A stretch of DNA of 37,540 bases, taken from positions 1 through 37,540 of the forward strand of contig DJPH01000032.1 of the NCBI GenBank assembly GCA_002439755.1. The letters run 5' to 3'. Source of the stretch: Prevotellaceae bacterium UBA6417. GTDB lineage: Bacteria > Bacteroidota > Bacteroidia > Bacteroidales > Bacteroidaceae. The notes beneath the pieces were generated by a model, which worked only from the letters and a program-made list of their open reading frames with translations, had not been told where the DNA came from and did no database searches. A program made the translations under genes and the position numbers. This document shows, one piece after another, positions 1 through 7,613 of this stretch (position 1 is its first letter; each line of letters starts with the position of its first letter).

Positions 1-21
1 TACCAACTGAGCTATTTCCGC
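1..21 (-). tRNA. 5' end of a tRNA, probably tRNA-Gly (cut by window edge)
   Basis: Read on the minus strand, the first 21 bases give GCGGAAATAGCTCAGTTGGT plus A. This is a 7-nt acceptor strand, the TA at positions 8-9, the GCTC D-stem and the start of the D-loop. The rest of the gene, including the anticodon, lies outside the window. The GCGGAAA acceptor start resembles Bacteroidales tRNA-Gly(GCC) from memory, but identity cannot be proven without the anticodon. A consensus promoter sits directly upstream. Confidence 0.8.
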
Positions 22-45
22 ATGGGCATTTCGCTAAATGCGTTG

Positions 46-76
46 CAAAGGTAGTACTATTTTTATTTGCGGCAAA
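46..76 (-). promoter_or_regulatory. Consensus Bacteroidota promoter for the edge tRNA
   Basis: On the minus strand TTTG (plus 73-76) is followed after exactly 19 bp by TACCTTTG (plus 46-53). This matches the Bacteroidota sigma-ABfr consensus. The predicted start lies near 39, giving a leader of roughly 18 nt before the tRNA 5' end at 21. Confidence 0.85.
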
Positions 77-139
77 GAAAATGCTGACTTTTTTTTAACT
101 ATTGTCGTGGCGGAGCCTGAAAGATGCTGACGGCGGATG

Positions 140-796
140 TCAGAACAGGTCGAATTTCAAGCCGAAGGCCAGGCTCAGTATGTCGCTCATTGTGAGGAAG
201 CGGTTGGTGCAGTAGCTGATGAGGTAGAGTTCGCTGGTGCTTAGTTCGTAATAGAGGGTGATGCTGTTGGAGCGTCTCCGTTTTTCGTCGGGTATGGGAA
301 TGCGTAACCGTTGCCCCACAAACAGGTTGGCTCTGACTTTGGTCGAGAAGCCGTAATAGTGTTTTGGGTATTTTGAGGGCTGGTTGCCCCAGAATTCTTC
401 GCCGAAGATGGTGCTCAGGAAGATGCCGCATGCGAGGGGCTCGATGTCGAAATGTTCGTTGATGTTGATTCTGAAGGGTATATAGCTTTGCTTCAATGCG
501 CCGGTGAGCCGTGACCGGCGTGTATTGTATCGGGGCAGGTATCCTATAAACAGGTCGCTTTCCCATGTGTGGTGGTTGTGTCCGTAGTGCCATCCTGCCG
601 AGGCCGATATGAGTCCTATGCTTCCGGCATATTGCAGTTTGGTTTGGTTGGGGATGAGCTTGTGCCAGAAGCTCTTGTATCTTTCTGTGGAGCGTTCATA
701 CCGGCTTGAGGCCGGCAGGCTTTCTGTCTGTGCCTTTGCTGCGGCGGCCATGAGGCACAGGGCCACGAGGAGGCATCTACAGACGGATGGTTTCAT
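140..796 (-). CDS. Exported hypothetical protein, possible outer-membrane beta-barrel
   Basis: 218 residues when started at the ATG at 796. The frame stays open further upstream, but the residues before this Met are low-complexity Thr/Ser shadow sequence of the neighbouring gene. The Met at 796 begins a clear signal peptide (MKPSVCRCLLVALCLMAAAAKAQ, cleavage after AKA). The mature part is rich in Tyr, aromatic residues and alternating hydrophobics, and ends in LAFGLKFDLF. A terminal Phe is typical of outer-membrane barrels, so a small barrel is inferred. The gene overlaps the 3' end of the upstream phosphoesterase gene by 20 bp, so the two are probably co-transcribed and translationally coupled. 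I do not recognise the family. Confidence 0.7.
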   Translation of the reverse strand: MKPSVCRCLLVALCLMAAAAKAQTESLPASSRYERSTERYKSFWHKLIPNQTKLQYAGSIGLISASAGWHYGHNHHTWESDLFIGYLPRYNTRRSRLTGALKQSYIPFRININEHFDIEPLACGIFLSTIFGEEFWGNQPSKYPKHYYGFSTKVRANLFVGQRLRIPIPDEKRRRSNSITLYYELSTSELYLISYCTNRFLTMSDILSLAFGLKFDLF

Positions 797-1586
797 ACTG
801 GTAGTCGTTGGGAGTGACGGTAAAGATGAGATAGGTCTTTTTTCCTGCGTTGCCACATTTGTAGTAGGGCGGACTGTCTTTGAAGAGGTGGTCCACGGAG
901 GTGTGGTGGTCGTGTCCGCCGAGGCAGAACAGGAGGTGCGGATATTGCCTGAGCATGTAGTCAAAGTAGTCGGCCACGTTGTTGTTGAACTGTTCCGAAA
1001 AAGGCACGGCATGCATGGCTGCGATGGTGCAGCCGGTGTCGGGGCTTGTCTGGCCTATGTCCTTTTTTATATAGTCAAAGTCGGGGATGGCCTGCGAGTA
1101 GTCGTATTCGAATGCGTTGGTGTTGAGGCATACGAAATGCACAAACGAGGCGTTGAAGCTGAAGTTGTCGTCGCCGTATATCCTGTGATAGACGTCTTCG
1201 CCCGTGCCCAGGCAGTCGTGGTTGCCTATGATGCACACGAAAGGCCGGCTGAGACGCATCAGTATCTTGCGTTGCCACACAAATTCTTTGGTGAGCCCGA
1301 AGTCCGACTGGTCGCCAAGGTGAACGACAAAGTCAATGCTGTCGCGTGCATTGATGTCGTTTACTATCTTTTCGGTCTCGTCATACCATCGTTGGGTGTC
1401 CGAGATGACGGCAAAGCGTATCTTGGCCTTGCCCCTGCACTGCTGCTCTATTTGGGCTGTCATCCGTGCGGTCAGGCCGGTGTCTCCGTGCAGGCGTGTG
1501 TCGTAGGGGTGGTATTCTATCATGTCGCAGCTCCCGAGGAGGAGGGTGAGGATAAGGAGGAATGCGGTTGCCCAGTGTGGTTTCAT
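777..1586 (-). CDS. Calcineurin-like metallophosphoesterase lipoprotein
   Basis: 269 residues. The N-terminus is a lipoprotein signal (FLLILTLLLGSC, lipidated Cys near residue 20), so the enzyme should be anchored in the envelope facing the periplasm or surface. The metal-binding motifs appear in the expected order: SDTQ (a variant of DxH), GDQSD, GNHD, a lone His in AAMHAVPF, and GGHDHH. Together these define the two-metal calcineurin-like phosphoesterase fold. The substrate cannot be told from sequence; phosphomonoesters, phosphodiesters and nucleotides are all possible. It is first in a two-gene unit with the overlapping exported protein downstream. A TACTTTTG promoter element lies 23 bp upstream of the start. 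Confidence 0.85.
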   Translation of the reverse strand: MKPHWATAFLLILTLLLGSCDMIEYHPYDTRLHGDTGLTARMTAQIEQQCRGKAKIRFAVISDTQRWYDETEKIVNDINARDSIDFVVHLGDQSDFGLTKEFVWQRKILMRLSRPFVCIIGNHDCLGTGEDVYHRIYGDDNFSFNASFVHFVCLNTNAFEYDYSQAIPDFDYIKKDIGQTSPDTGCTIAAMHAVPFSEQFNNNVADYFDYMLRQYPHLLFCLGGHDHHTSVDHLFKDSPPYYKCGNAGKKTYLIFTVTPNDYQYETIRL

Positions 1587-1608
1587 CTTTGCCGGTGTAT
1601 GTAGAGTG

Positions 1609-1616
1609 CAAAAGTA
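1609..1616 (-). promoter_or_regulatory. -7 element for the phosphoesterase gene
   Basis: Plus-strand CAAAAGTA reads TACTTTTG on the minus strand, matching TAnnTTTG. No good TTTG is visible about 19 bp further upstream. The predicted start near 1603 leaves a short leader to the ATG at 1586. Confidence 0.5.
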
Positions 1617-1766
1617 GTGCTTTTGTTTGTCAGGCCGGCAGCCCCGTTTCTCCGTTTTCGGGTGCCGAGGTCAAACGGAACAGTTTTGAGGCCATAAGAC
1701 CCATTGCCGGCCGATGTGGGGCAGCAGTCTGCGGCATCCCGAGGGGCAGTCTTGCACATCACCGTG

Positions 1767-1950
1767 TGTTTCCTGTACATATCACTACCTGTTTCCTGTA
1801 CACATCACAACGTGTTTCTTGTACATGTCACTATGTGTTTCCTGTACATGAAACAACCTGTTTCCCCTACATGAAACAATGTGTTTCCTGTACATGTCAC
1901 TATGTGTTTCACCTACATGAAACACTTTCTTTCTATACAGATCTATTGTA
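1767..1950. repeat. Repeat array A: seven 23-bp units with TGTACA core, plus one degenerate unit
   Basis: Units start exactly 23 bp apart at 1767, 1790, 1813, 1836, 1859, 1882 and 1905, with a decayed eighth unit from 1928. Each unit begins TGTTTC, has a TGTACA or CCTACA core, and ends with one of several words: GAAACA, TCACTA or TCACAA. When the right word is GAAACA, the unit is a 20-bp near-palindrome (TGTTTC-n-TGTACA-n-GAAACA) plus a 3-bp linker. The period is not a multiple of three, so it is not coding. The array lies between two divergent promoters in the 440-bp gap 1587-2026. Arrays B and C are relatives. Confidence 0.9.
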
Positions 1951-1968
1951 GCCATATGGCAGATTGAT

Positions 1969-1999
1969 TTGGCCGGACGGGCAGATTGCTGTATATTTG
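1969..1999 (+). promoter_or_regulatory. Consensus promoter for the CocE/NonD hydrolase gene
   Basis: TTTG at 1969-1972, a 19-bp spacer, then TATATTTG at 1992-1999. The predicted start near 2006 gives a leader of about 20 nt to the ATG at 2027. The last decayed unit of array A ends just upstream. Confidence 0.8.
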
Positions 2000-2026
2000 C
2001 AACTTACAAATATCTGAAAAGCCATT

Positions 2027-3904
2027 ATGTCAGACATGTCAATCATTTATGCCCTACGTTGCCGTGCTGCCCTTCTCAGGCAGGCACTCCTCTTGTTGCT
2101 GCTTCTCTCTGTGCATACCACTGAAGCAATGGCCCGGGGCGTCACCCGTGAATGGGTGGAGCAGAACTATCGCAAACGTGAGGTGAAGATACCCATGCGC
2201 GATGGCATACATCTCTATACGGCCGTTTATGAGCCCGTGGGCCTTGCAGGCCGTCATCCCATCATTATGCTGCGCACCCCGTATGGCTGTGGTCCTTACG
2301 GCAAAGCCTTTAATGGCCAGCTGTGGAAAGGCATGGCCTCGTTTGCCGAAAAGGGATATATCATTGTTTATCAAGACGTGCGCGGACGCCGCATGAGTGA
2401 GGGTACGTTTGTCAATGTGCGGCCCGTAAGCTTTGCCAAAGGCTCTCCGGCCGACGATGCCAGTGATGCCTACGACACGGCCGAGTGGCTGCTTGGGCAC
2501 ACATCGAGCAACGGCAACATAGGGCTGACCGGCAGCTCCTATCCCGGCTACTATGCCCTGGTGTCGTCGCTCTGTAGGCATCCGGCCATCAAGGCCGTGT
2601 GTGCCCAGGCTCCCATAGGCGACTGGTTTATGGGCGATGACACGCATCACAACGGCGTTCTGATGCTTTCGGATGCCTTTCGTTTCTTATCGGGATTTGA
2701 CCGTCCGCGCAAAGGCCCCTCAACTGCCGATGCTCCCTACAAGCCGTATTACAGCTGTGACGAGCGCACCTTCTTCCTTGAAAAGGGCACACTGGCAGAT
2801 GTCAGGCAGGTGTTGGGCGATTCCATAGGCTTTTGGAACGACATGGCAGCCCATCCCCACTACGATGCGTGGTGGCAGATGCGCAACTACACACGCTGCC
2901 TTGACAGGGTAAAGGCTGCCGTAATGGTAGTGGGCGGACTCTTCGATGCCGAAGACCTTTACGGCACATGGAACGCATATCACGGGCTGAAGCCTCACAT
3001 GAAAGACCGGCTCTTCCTGCTTGTGGGGCCCTGGAGCCACGGAGGATGGAATGCAGGCAAGGCCAATGCATTCGGAGGCATGCACTTTTCCGACGACGAT
3101 CTGGGAGCAGTCTATCGCAACATGCAGCAGGCCTTCTTTGACCATTACCTGATGAACCGGGGCAACTTTGCAGCAACGGCCCCGCCTGTCAAGGTATTCT
3201 TTACGGGCGAAAACCAATGGCGCACCTTCAAACAATGGCCTTCCAAGGACGTGAAACGGCAGCCACTCTATCTCAGTGGGCAGGGAAAGCTCTCGTTTTC
3301 ACGCCCAAACGAGAAAACATCAAGCTCAACCTATGTGTCTGATCCGCGCAACCCCGTGCCCTATACAGCCACCTCTTCGGTCAACCGCAAGGCCACCTAC
3401 ATGATAGAAGACCAAAGGTTCGTGGAAAAACGTGCCGATGTGCTCACCTTCCGCAGCGAAGTGCTCGGCAGCGACCTCACCATAGGAGGCGAAATCATGG
3501 CCGACCTGTGGGTGAGCCTCACCAGCACCGATGCCGACTTTGTGGTGAAACTGATAGATGAATTTCCCGACGATGGAAGCCCGACAGCAGGATATCAGAT
3601 GCCTGTACGCTTCGACATCATGCGCGGGAGCTATAGGAAAAGCTTCGTCAGCCCCCAAGCATTCCAACCCCGAAAGCCCCAACGTGTAAGCTTCAGAATG
3701 CCTGATGCGGCACATACGTTCCGTAGGGGTCACCGCATCATAGTCCAGATACAGAGTAGCTGGTTCCCGCTGGCCGAAATGAACCCTCAGCAGCTTCTCA
3801 ATGCATGGACCTGCCGGAAGGAAGACTTCATCCCTGCCACCATAACCCTCTATCACCAAAACAGGAAAGCCTCGCGCGTGGTGCTGCCCGTCATCAATAA
3901 ATAA
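2027..3904 (+). CDS. CocE/NonD family serine hydrolase (X-Pro dipeptidyl-peptidase S15-like)
   Basis: 625 residues, full length for the family. A hydrophobic signal segment (residues 15-30) and MAR indicate export. The alpha/beta-hydrolase core carries the nucleophile elbow GSSYPG at 169-174 (Ser171), the acid Asp307 in GGLFD, and the catalytic His338 in GPWSHGG. The N-terminal block (KIPMRDGIHLYT) and the C-terminal jelly-roll (LTIGGEIMADLWVS, TDADFVVKLIDEFPDD) are those of CocE, alpha-amino-acid ester hydrolases and glutaryl-7-ACA acylases. The likely activity is hydrolysis of acyl-amino-acid or ester bonds of peptides or peptide-like compounds in the periplasm. The exact substrate is not deducible. 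The start is supported by the consensus promoter 28 bp upstream. It is monocistronic or weakly linked to hflX, which has its own -7 element. Confidence 0.9.
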   Translation: MSDMSIIYALRCRAALLRQALLLLLLLSVHTTEAMARGVTREWVEQNYRKREVKIPMRDGIHLYTAVYEPVGLAGRHPIIMLRTPYGCGPYGKAFNGQLWKGMASFAEKGYIIVYQDVRGRRMSEGTFVNVRPVSFAKGSPADDASDAYDTAEWLLGHTSSNGNIGLTGSSYPGYYALVSSLCRHPAIKAVCAQAPIGDWFMGDDTHHNGVLMLSDAFRFLSGFDRPRKGPSTADAPYKPYYSCDERTFFLEKGTLADVRQVLGDSIGFWNDMAAHPHYDAWWQMRNYTRCLDRVKAAVMVVGGLFDAEDLYGTWNAYHGLKPHMKDRLFLLVGPWSHGGWNAGKANAFGGMHFSDDDLGAVYRNMQQAFFDHYLMNRGNFAATAPPVKVFFTGENQWRTFKQWPSKDVKRQPLYLSGQGKLSFSRPNEKTSSSTYVSDPRNPVPYTATSSVNRKATYMIEDQRFVEKRADVLTFRSEVLGSDLTIGGEIMADLWVSLTSTDADFVVKLIDEFPDDGSPTAGYQMPVRFDIMRGSYRKSFVSPQAFQPRKPQRVSFRMPDAAHTFRRGHRIIVQIQSSWFPLAEMNPQQLLNAWTCRKEDFIPATITLYHQNRKASRVVLPVINK

Positions 3905-3908
3905 TTAG

Positions 3909-3916
3909 TACCTTTG
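3909..3916 (+). promoter_or_regulatory. -7 element for hflX
   Basis: TACCTTTG at 3909-3916 in the short gap after the hydrolase stop. The predicted start is near 3922, just before the hflX ATG at 3939. There is no clear -33 TTTG, because that region is still inside the upstream gene. Confidence 0.5.
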
Positions 3917-3938
3917 CCATAGAAATAAAGAAGATGCA

Positions 3939-5201
3939 ATGAAAGAATTCGTATTGACCGAAGCCAAGACCGAAACAGCCCTGTTGGTGGCACTCATCAC
4001 CCCGGAGCAGGACGAACGCAAGACACAAGAGTATCTTGACGAGCTCGAATTCCTGGCCGAAACAGCCGGAGTGAGCACGGTGAAACGCTTCACACAGCGG
4101 TGTGGTGGCCCCAACAGCACCACCTATGTGGGCAAAGGCAAGCTGGAAGAAATATGCAACTACATAAAGGATGAGGCCGAAGCCGAGAGAGAGATAGGCA
4201 TGGCCATCTTCGATGACGAGCTCTCTGCCAAACAGCTGCGCAACATAGAAAAGGTGCTCAACGTAAAAGTGTTGGACCGCACATCACTCATCCTCGACAT
4301 CTTTGCCATGCGTGCGCAGACTGCCAATGCCAAAACACAGGTAGAGCTGGCACAATACAGATACCTGCTGCCACGCCTGCAAAGGCTTTGGACCCACCTT
4401 GAACGCCAGGGAGGAGGCTCAGGCTCGGGAGGCGGAAAAGGCAGTGTGGGACTGCGCGGCCCCGGTGAAACCCAATTGGAAATGGACCGACGCATCATCC
4501 TGAACCGCATGTCGTTGCTGAAAAGACGACTCTCAGAGATAGACAGGCAAAAAACTACCCAACGTCAGAACCGTGGACGACTCATAAGAGTGGCGCTGGT
4601 GGGCTATACCAACGTGGGAAAATCCACACTGATGAACCTCCTGGCCAAGAGTGAAGTGTTTGCAGAAAACAAGCTCTTTGCCACACTCGATACAACTGTG
4701 CGCAAGGTAGTTATAGAGAACCTGCCCTTCCTGCTCAGTGACACCGTAGGCTTTATTCGCAAACTGCCGGTCGATCTCGTTGACTCCTTCAAGAGCACCC
4801 TGGACGAGGTGAGGGAAGCAGACCTGCTCATCCATGTCGTAGATATCTCGCATCCCGACTTCGAAGAACAACTGAACGTAACCAACAATACACTGGCCGA
4901 GATAGGCGCAGGCGGCAAACCTGAAATCATCGTCTTTAACAAAATAGATGCCTATACCTATATAAAGAAGGATGAATCCGACCTCACTCCCAAGCAACGT
5001 GAGAATTATTCGCTGGAAGAACTCCAGGCAACCTGGATGGCACATCACGATGAAGACTGCCTCTTTGTCTCGGCCAAAAAGCGGCAAGGCATTGAAGAGC
5101 TCCGCAAAAAGCTCTATCTCAAAGTGCGCGAACTGCATGTACAGAAATATCCCTATAACGACTTTCTGTATGACACCTATGACGACGGCAGCGGAGAATA
5201 G
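3939..5201 (+). CDS. hflX: Ribosome-associated GTPase HflX
   Basis: 420 residues, the normal length. The N-terminal HflX domain includes TTYVGKGKLEE (residues 61-71), and it is followed by the conserved linker GGGKGSVGLRGPGETQLE (165-181) that precedes the G domain. G motifs: P-loop GYTNVGKST (222-230), DTVGF for G3, NKID for G4. HflX is a GTPase that binds the 50S subunit and can split stalled or hibernating 70S ribosomes. It ends 3 bp from the stop of the convergent nadK, with no room for a separate terminator. Confidence 0.97.
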   Translation: MKEFVLTEAKTETALLVALITPEQDERKTQEYLDELEFLAETAGVSTVKRFTQRCGGPNSTTYVGKGKLEEICNYIKDEAEAEREIGMAIFDDELSAKQLRNIEKVLNVKVLDRTSLILDIFAMRAQTANAKTQVELAQYRYLLPRLQRLWTHLERQGGGSGSGGGKGSVGLRGPGETQLEMDRRIILNRMSLLKRRLSEIDRQKTTQRQNRGRLIRVALVGYTNVGKSTLMNLLAKSEVFAENKLFATLDTTVRKVVIENLPFLLSDTVGFIRKLPVDLVDSFKSTLDEVREADLLIHVVDISHPDFEEQLNVTNNTLAEIGAGGKPEIIVFNKIDAYTYIKKDESDLTPKQRENYSLEELQATWMAHHDEDCLFVSAKKRQGIEELRKKLYLKVRELHVQKYPYNDFLYDTYDDGSGE

Positions 5202-5204
5202 AAG

Positions 5205-6095
5205 CTAAATGCGTGTGTCTGCACCCCACAGTAACTTGTGACGCAGGGTTTCGAAGAAATGATTGTCGCGCCGCTTGACTACATTAATATAGTAGGGGGC
5301 ACGTCGAATCATCAGCTCCACATCGTCGGTAAAGCTTTGGCTGCGGCCGTCAATCGAGGCAAGGAAATTGTGGTTGCGGCTCTGCACATGCAGACGGATG
5401 GTGATGTTGTCGTCCAGAATCACCGGCCTCACGGTCAGACTGTGTGGGGCTACGGGAGTGAGCACCAAAGAACGCGATGTGGGAGCCACTATAGGGCCGC
5501 CCACACTCAGCGAATAGCCCGTCGAACCTGTGGGGGTGCTCAGTATGAGACCATCGGCCTGGTAAGTGGTGAGATAGGAACCGTCGATGAGCGTGCGTAT
5601 GCTTATCATCGAAGAATTGTCGTGCTTCAGAATGGCCACCTCGTTGAGTGCAAACGGAAATACCTCCATCGAATCATGGCTGTCGGTGACACGCAACACA
5701 CTTCGGTGTTCAATAAAGTAGTCGCCATGCTTGAGGGATTCAATGCAGGTCTCAACATCCTTAGGCAGCACATCGGCTAAAAAACCCAGACGCCCTGTAT
5801 TGATTCCAATGATGGGTATGCCTTTGCGCCCTACTGCGGCAGCCGTTTTGAGAAACGTACCATCGCCACCTATGCTGATGGCAAACGACGCATCGAAATC
5901 ATCACCTTCAATGACCTCGTCCGGCTGAAAGTCTATTTTCAACGCAGAACGTATATATTGATAGAACTCGGCTTCCATGGAAATGACCGATGAAGTGCGC
6001 CGAAGCACATCGACGACATGGCCTATCGATGCCGACTTTGTGGCATGGAAGGTGTTTCCGAATATGGCAAATTTGGTTTTTCCCTTTTCCATCAT
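5205..6095 (-). CDS. nadK: NAD kinase
   Basis: About 296 residues from the ATG at 6095; a second ATG follows at 6092. It phosphorylates NAD to NADP with ATP in the cytosol. Diagnostic motifs are SIGGDGTFLKTA (the GGDG nucleotide motif), NTGRLGFLAD, and the TPTGSTGYSLSVGGPI block of the NAD site. The frame is open to an ATG at 6152, but the best promoter element (6154-6161) would put the transcript start near 6148, downstream of that codon. The residues before MMEKGKTK also lack conservation. The inner start is therefore preferred. It is divergent from pdxJ and convergent with hflX. Confidence 0.95.
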   Translation of the reverse strand: MMEKGKTKFAIFGNTFHATKSASIGHVVDVLRRTSSVISMEAEFYQYIRSALKIDFQPDEVIEGDDFDASFAISIGGDGTFLKTAAAVGRKGIPIIGINTGRLGFLADVLPKDVETCIESLKHGDYFIEHRSVLRVTDSHDSMEVFPFALNEVAILKHDNSSMISIRTLIDGSYLTTYQADGLILSTPTGSTGYSLSVGGPIVAPTSRSLVLTPVAPHSLTVRPVILDDNITIRLHVQSRNHNFLASIDGRSQSFTDDVELMIRRAPYYINVVKRRDNHFFETLRHKLLWGADTRI

Positions 6096-6138
6096 CGTTT
6101 TTTCTGTGGCAAAGTAGCGACGCTCCTGAAGAATTTCG

Positions 6139-6146
6139 TACTTTTG
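6139..6146 (+). promoter_or_regulatory. -7 element for the pdxJ operon
   Basis: TACTTTTG at 6139-6146 predicts a start near 6152 and a 5' leader of about 55 nt before the pdxJ ATG at 6208. No TTTG is seen at the ideal -33 distance. It almost abuts the opposite-strand element at 6154-6161, so the two divergent promoters may compete. Confidence 0.5.
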
Positions 6147-6153
6147 CGGCAAA

Positions 6154-6161
6154 CAAAGTTA
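6154..6161 (-). promoter_or_regulatory. -7 element for nadK
   Basis: Plus-strand CAAAGTTA reads TAACTTTG on the minus strand. The predicted start near 6148 excludes the long upstream nadK start codon and favours the ATG pair at 6092/6095. Confidence 0.5.
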
Positions 6162-6207
6162 CGAATAAAAAGCCAAGTATCGTGCTTTTCGCTAAAGATT
6201 ATGAGAA

Positions 6208-6918
6208 ATGACAAGACTAAGCGTTAACATCAACAAAATCGCCACTTTGCGCAATGCACGCGGCGGAAACAACCCTGACGTCATACGTGTGGCACTCGAT
6301 TGTGAGTCGTTTGGAGCCCAAGGTATTACAGTGCACCCGCGTCCCGATGAGCGACATATCAGATACAAGGATGTGACAGATCTCAAGCCGGTGCTCCGCA
6401 CTGAGTTCAACATTGAGGGTTATCCGTCAGAGCGTTTCACCGAACTGGTGCTGTCGGTAAAGCCGACGCAGGTGACCCTTGTGCCCGATGCACCCGACCA
6501 GATCACCTCAAATGCGGGGTGGGACACCAAGACTCACGAGGAAATGCTGCGCGACATCGTGAAACGCTTCAAGGATGCCGGCATACGTACCTCCCTGTTT
6601 GTTGCCGCCGACAAGGAAATGGTGGACTATGCAGCCAAGACAGGGGCAGACAGGGTGGAGCTCTATACAGAGCCTTATGCCTCGATGTATGCATCCGACA
6701 GAGAGGCAGCCGTGGCTCCGTTTGTCGAGGCCGCCCGGGAAGCAAGGCGGCAGGGCTTGGGCCTGAATGCCGGACACGACCTGTCGTTGCAGAACCTTGC
6801 CTATTTCCATCAGTCTATTCCGTGGCTCGATGAAGTAAGCATCGGACATGCCTTAATCTGTGATGCGCTGTATCTGGGACTGGAAGAAACCATCAAGAAG
6901 TACCTGGCGTGTCTGTAA
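6208..6918 (+). CDS. pdxJ: Pyridoxine 5'-phosphate synthase
   Basis: 236 residues, full length. It makes pyridoxine 5'-phosphate from 3-amino-2-oxopropyl phosphate and 1-deoxyxylulose 5-phosphate, the last ring-forming step of DXP-dependent vitamin B6 synthesis. TIM-barrel landmarks are LSVNINKIATLRNARGG at the N-terminus, GITVHPRPDERHI (catalytic His in the HPRPDxRH loop), TEFNIEG, VTLVPD, GADRVELYTEPYA, LGLNAGHDLS, and EVSIGHALI near the end. It is the first gene of a tight operon. Its last 10 bases overlap the GTG start of ispD. DXP is also the starting metabolite of the pathway served by ispD, so the pair is metabolically coherent. Confidence 0.97.
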   Translation: MTRLSVNINKIATLRNARGGNNPDVIRVALDCESFGAQGITVHPRPDERHIRYKDVTDLKPVLRTEFNIEGYPSERFTELVLSVKPTQVTLVPDAPDQITSNAGWDTKTHEEMLRDIVKRFKDAGIRTSLFVAADKEMVDYAAKTGADRVELYTEPYASMYASDREAAVAPFVEAAREARRQGLGLNAGHDLSLQNLAYFHQSIPWLDEVSIGHALICDALYLGLEETIKKYLACL

Positions 6919-7601
6919 GCAATATAGACTACGTCATTGTGGTAGCCGGTGGGCAGGGCCGCAGAATGGGCACAGACGTGCCTAAGCAGTTCCTACCTTT
7001 AGGCAGCGGGGTGGTGCTGATGCAGACGCTTTGTCGGTTTCACGAGGCATTGCCCGGCATAGTTCCCATCGTAGTGCTCCCTGCCGACGGCATCGGCCAA
7101 TGGAAGTTGCTGTGTGAAAAATATCGTTTTGCGTTGCCACATCAGATAGTGGCGGGAGGTGCAACCCGCTTTGAATCTGTCAGAAACGGGCTGGGCCTGA
7201 TTCCCGGCTCCACAGGTGTGGTAGGCATCCATGACGGTGTGCGCCCGTTTGTCAGTGCAGAGGTCATCCGCCGTTGCTACGAGGCAGCCCGCGAAGGCAA
7301 AGCAGTGGTGCCGGCTCTGCAGTCAGTGGAGTCTGTGAGGTGGCGCATCGGAGATACAGACAAGACGGAGGCAGCCGACAGAAGCCGCTGCCTGCTGGTG
7401 CAGACACCGCAGACCTTTCCCATCGGGCTACTCAAGAAGGCCTATGCAATGCCTTATGATCCATCGTTCACGGATGACGCATCTGTGGTCGAAGCCTGCG
7501 GAGGAACCATCACGATTGTCGAAGGCAACAGGGAAAATATCAAGTTGACAACACCTTTCGACCTTCTCATTGCCAATGCCTTGTTGCAACATCCCCGTTA
7601 G
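6909..7601 (+). CDS. ispD: 2-C-methyl-D-erythritol 4-phosphate cytidylyltransferase
   Basis: 230 residues starting at a GTG (6909) inside the end of pdxJ. No alternative start lies before the conserved N-terminal motif. It transfers CMP from CTP to methylerythritol phosphate in the MEP isoprenoid pathway. Evidence: the nucleotide-binding loop VVAGGQGRRMGTDVPKQF, the HDGVRPFVS segment, QTPQTFP, TDDASVVEACGG, and the C-terminal NIKLTTPFDLLIANALL, all typical of IspD. The overlap with pdxJ and the 12-bp gap to recG indicate one transcript. Confidence 0.95.
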   Translation: MSVSNIDYVIVVAGGQGRRMGTDVPKQFLPLGSGVVLMQTLCRFHEALPGIVPIVVLPADGIGQWKLLCEKYRFALPHQIVAGGATRFESVRNGLGLIPGSTGVVGIHDGVRPFVSAEVIRRCYEAAREGKAVVPALQSVESVRWRIGDTDKTEAADRSRCLLVQTPQTFPIGLLKKAYAMPYDPSFTDDASVVEACGGTITIVEGNRENIKLTTPFDLLIANALLQHPR

Positions 7602-7613
7602 CAGATAGAAAGC

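Noticed and set aside
609..1604. Long plus-strand ORF of 331 residues
   Set aside because: It is antisense to the metallophosphoesterase and exported-protein genes, whose motifs and signal peptides are clear.
1767..1950. CRISPR array
   Set aside because: Units are 22-23 bp head to tail with no unique spacers, and no cas genes are present. The same holds for arrays B, C and D.
1562..1951. Open frames running through arrays A, C and D as small Cys/His/Thr-rich proteins
   Set aside because: The repeat periods (23, 22) are not multiples of three, so the apparent peptides are by-products of stop-poor repeats. There is no promoter or start support.
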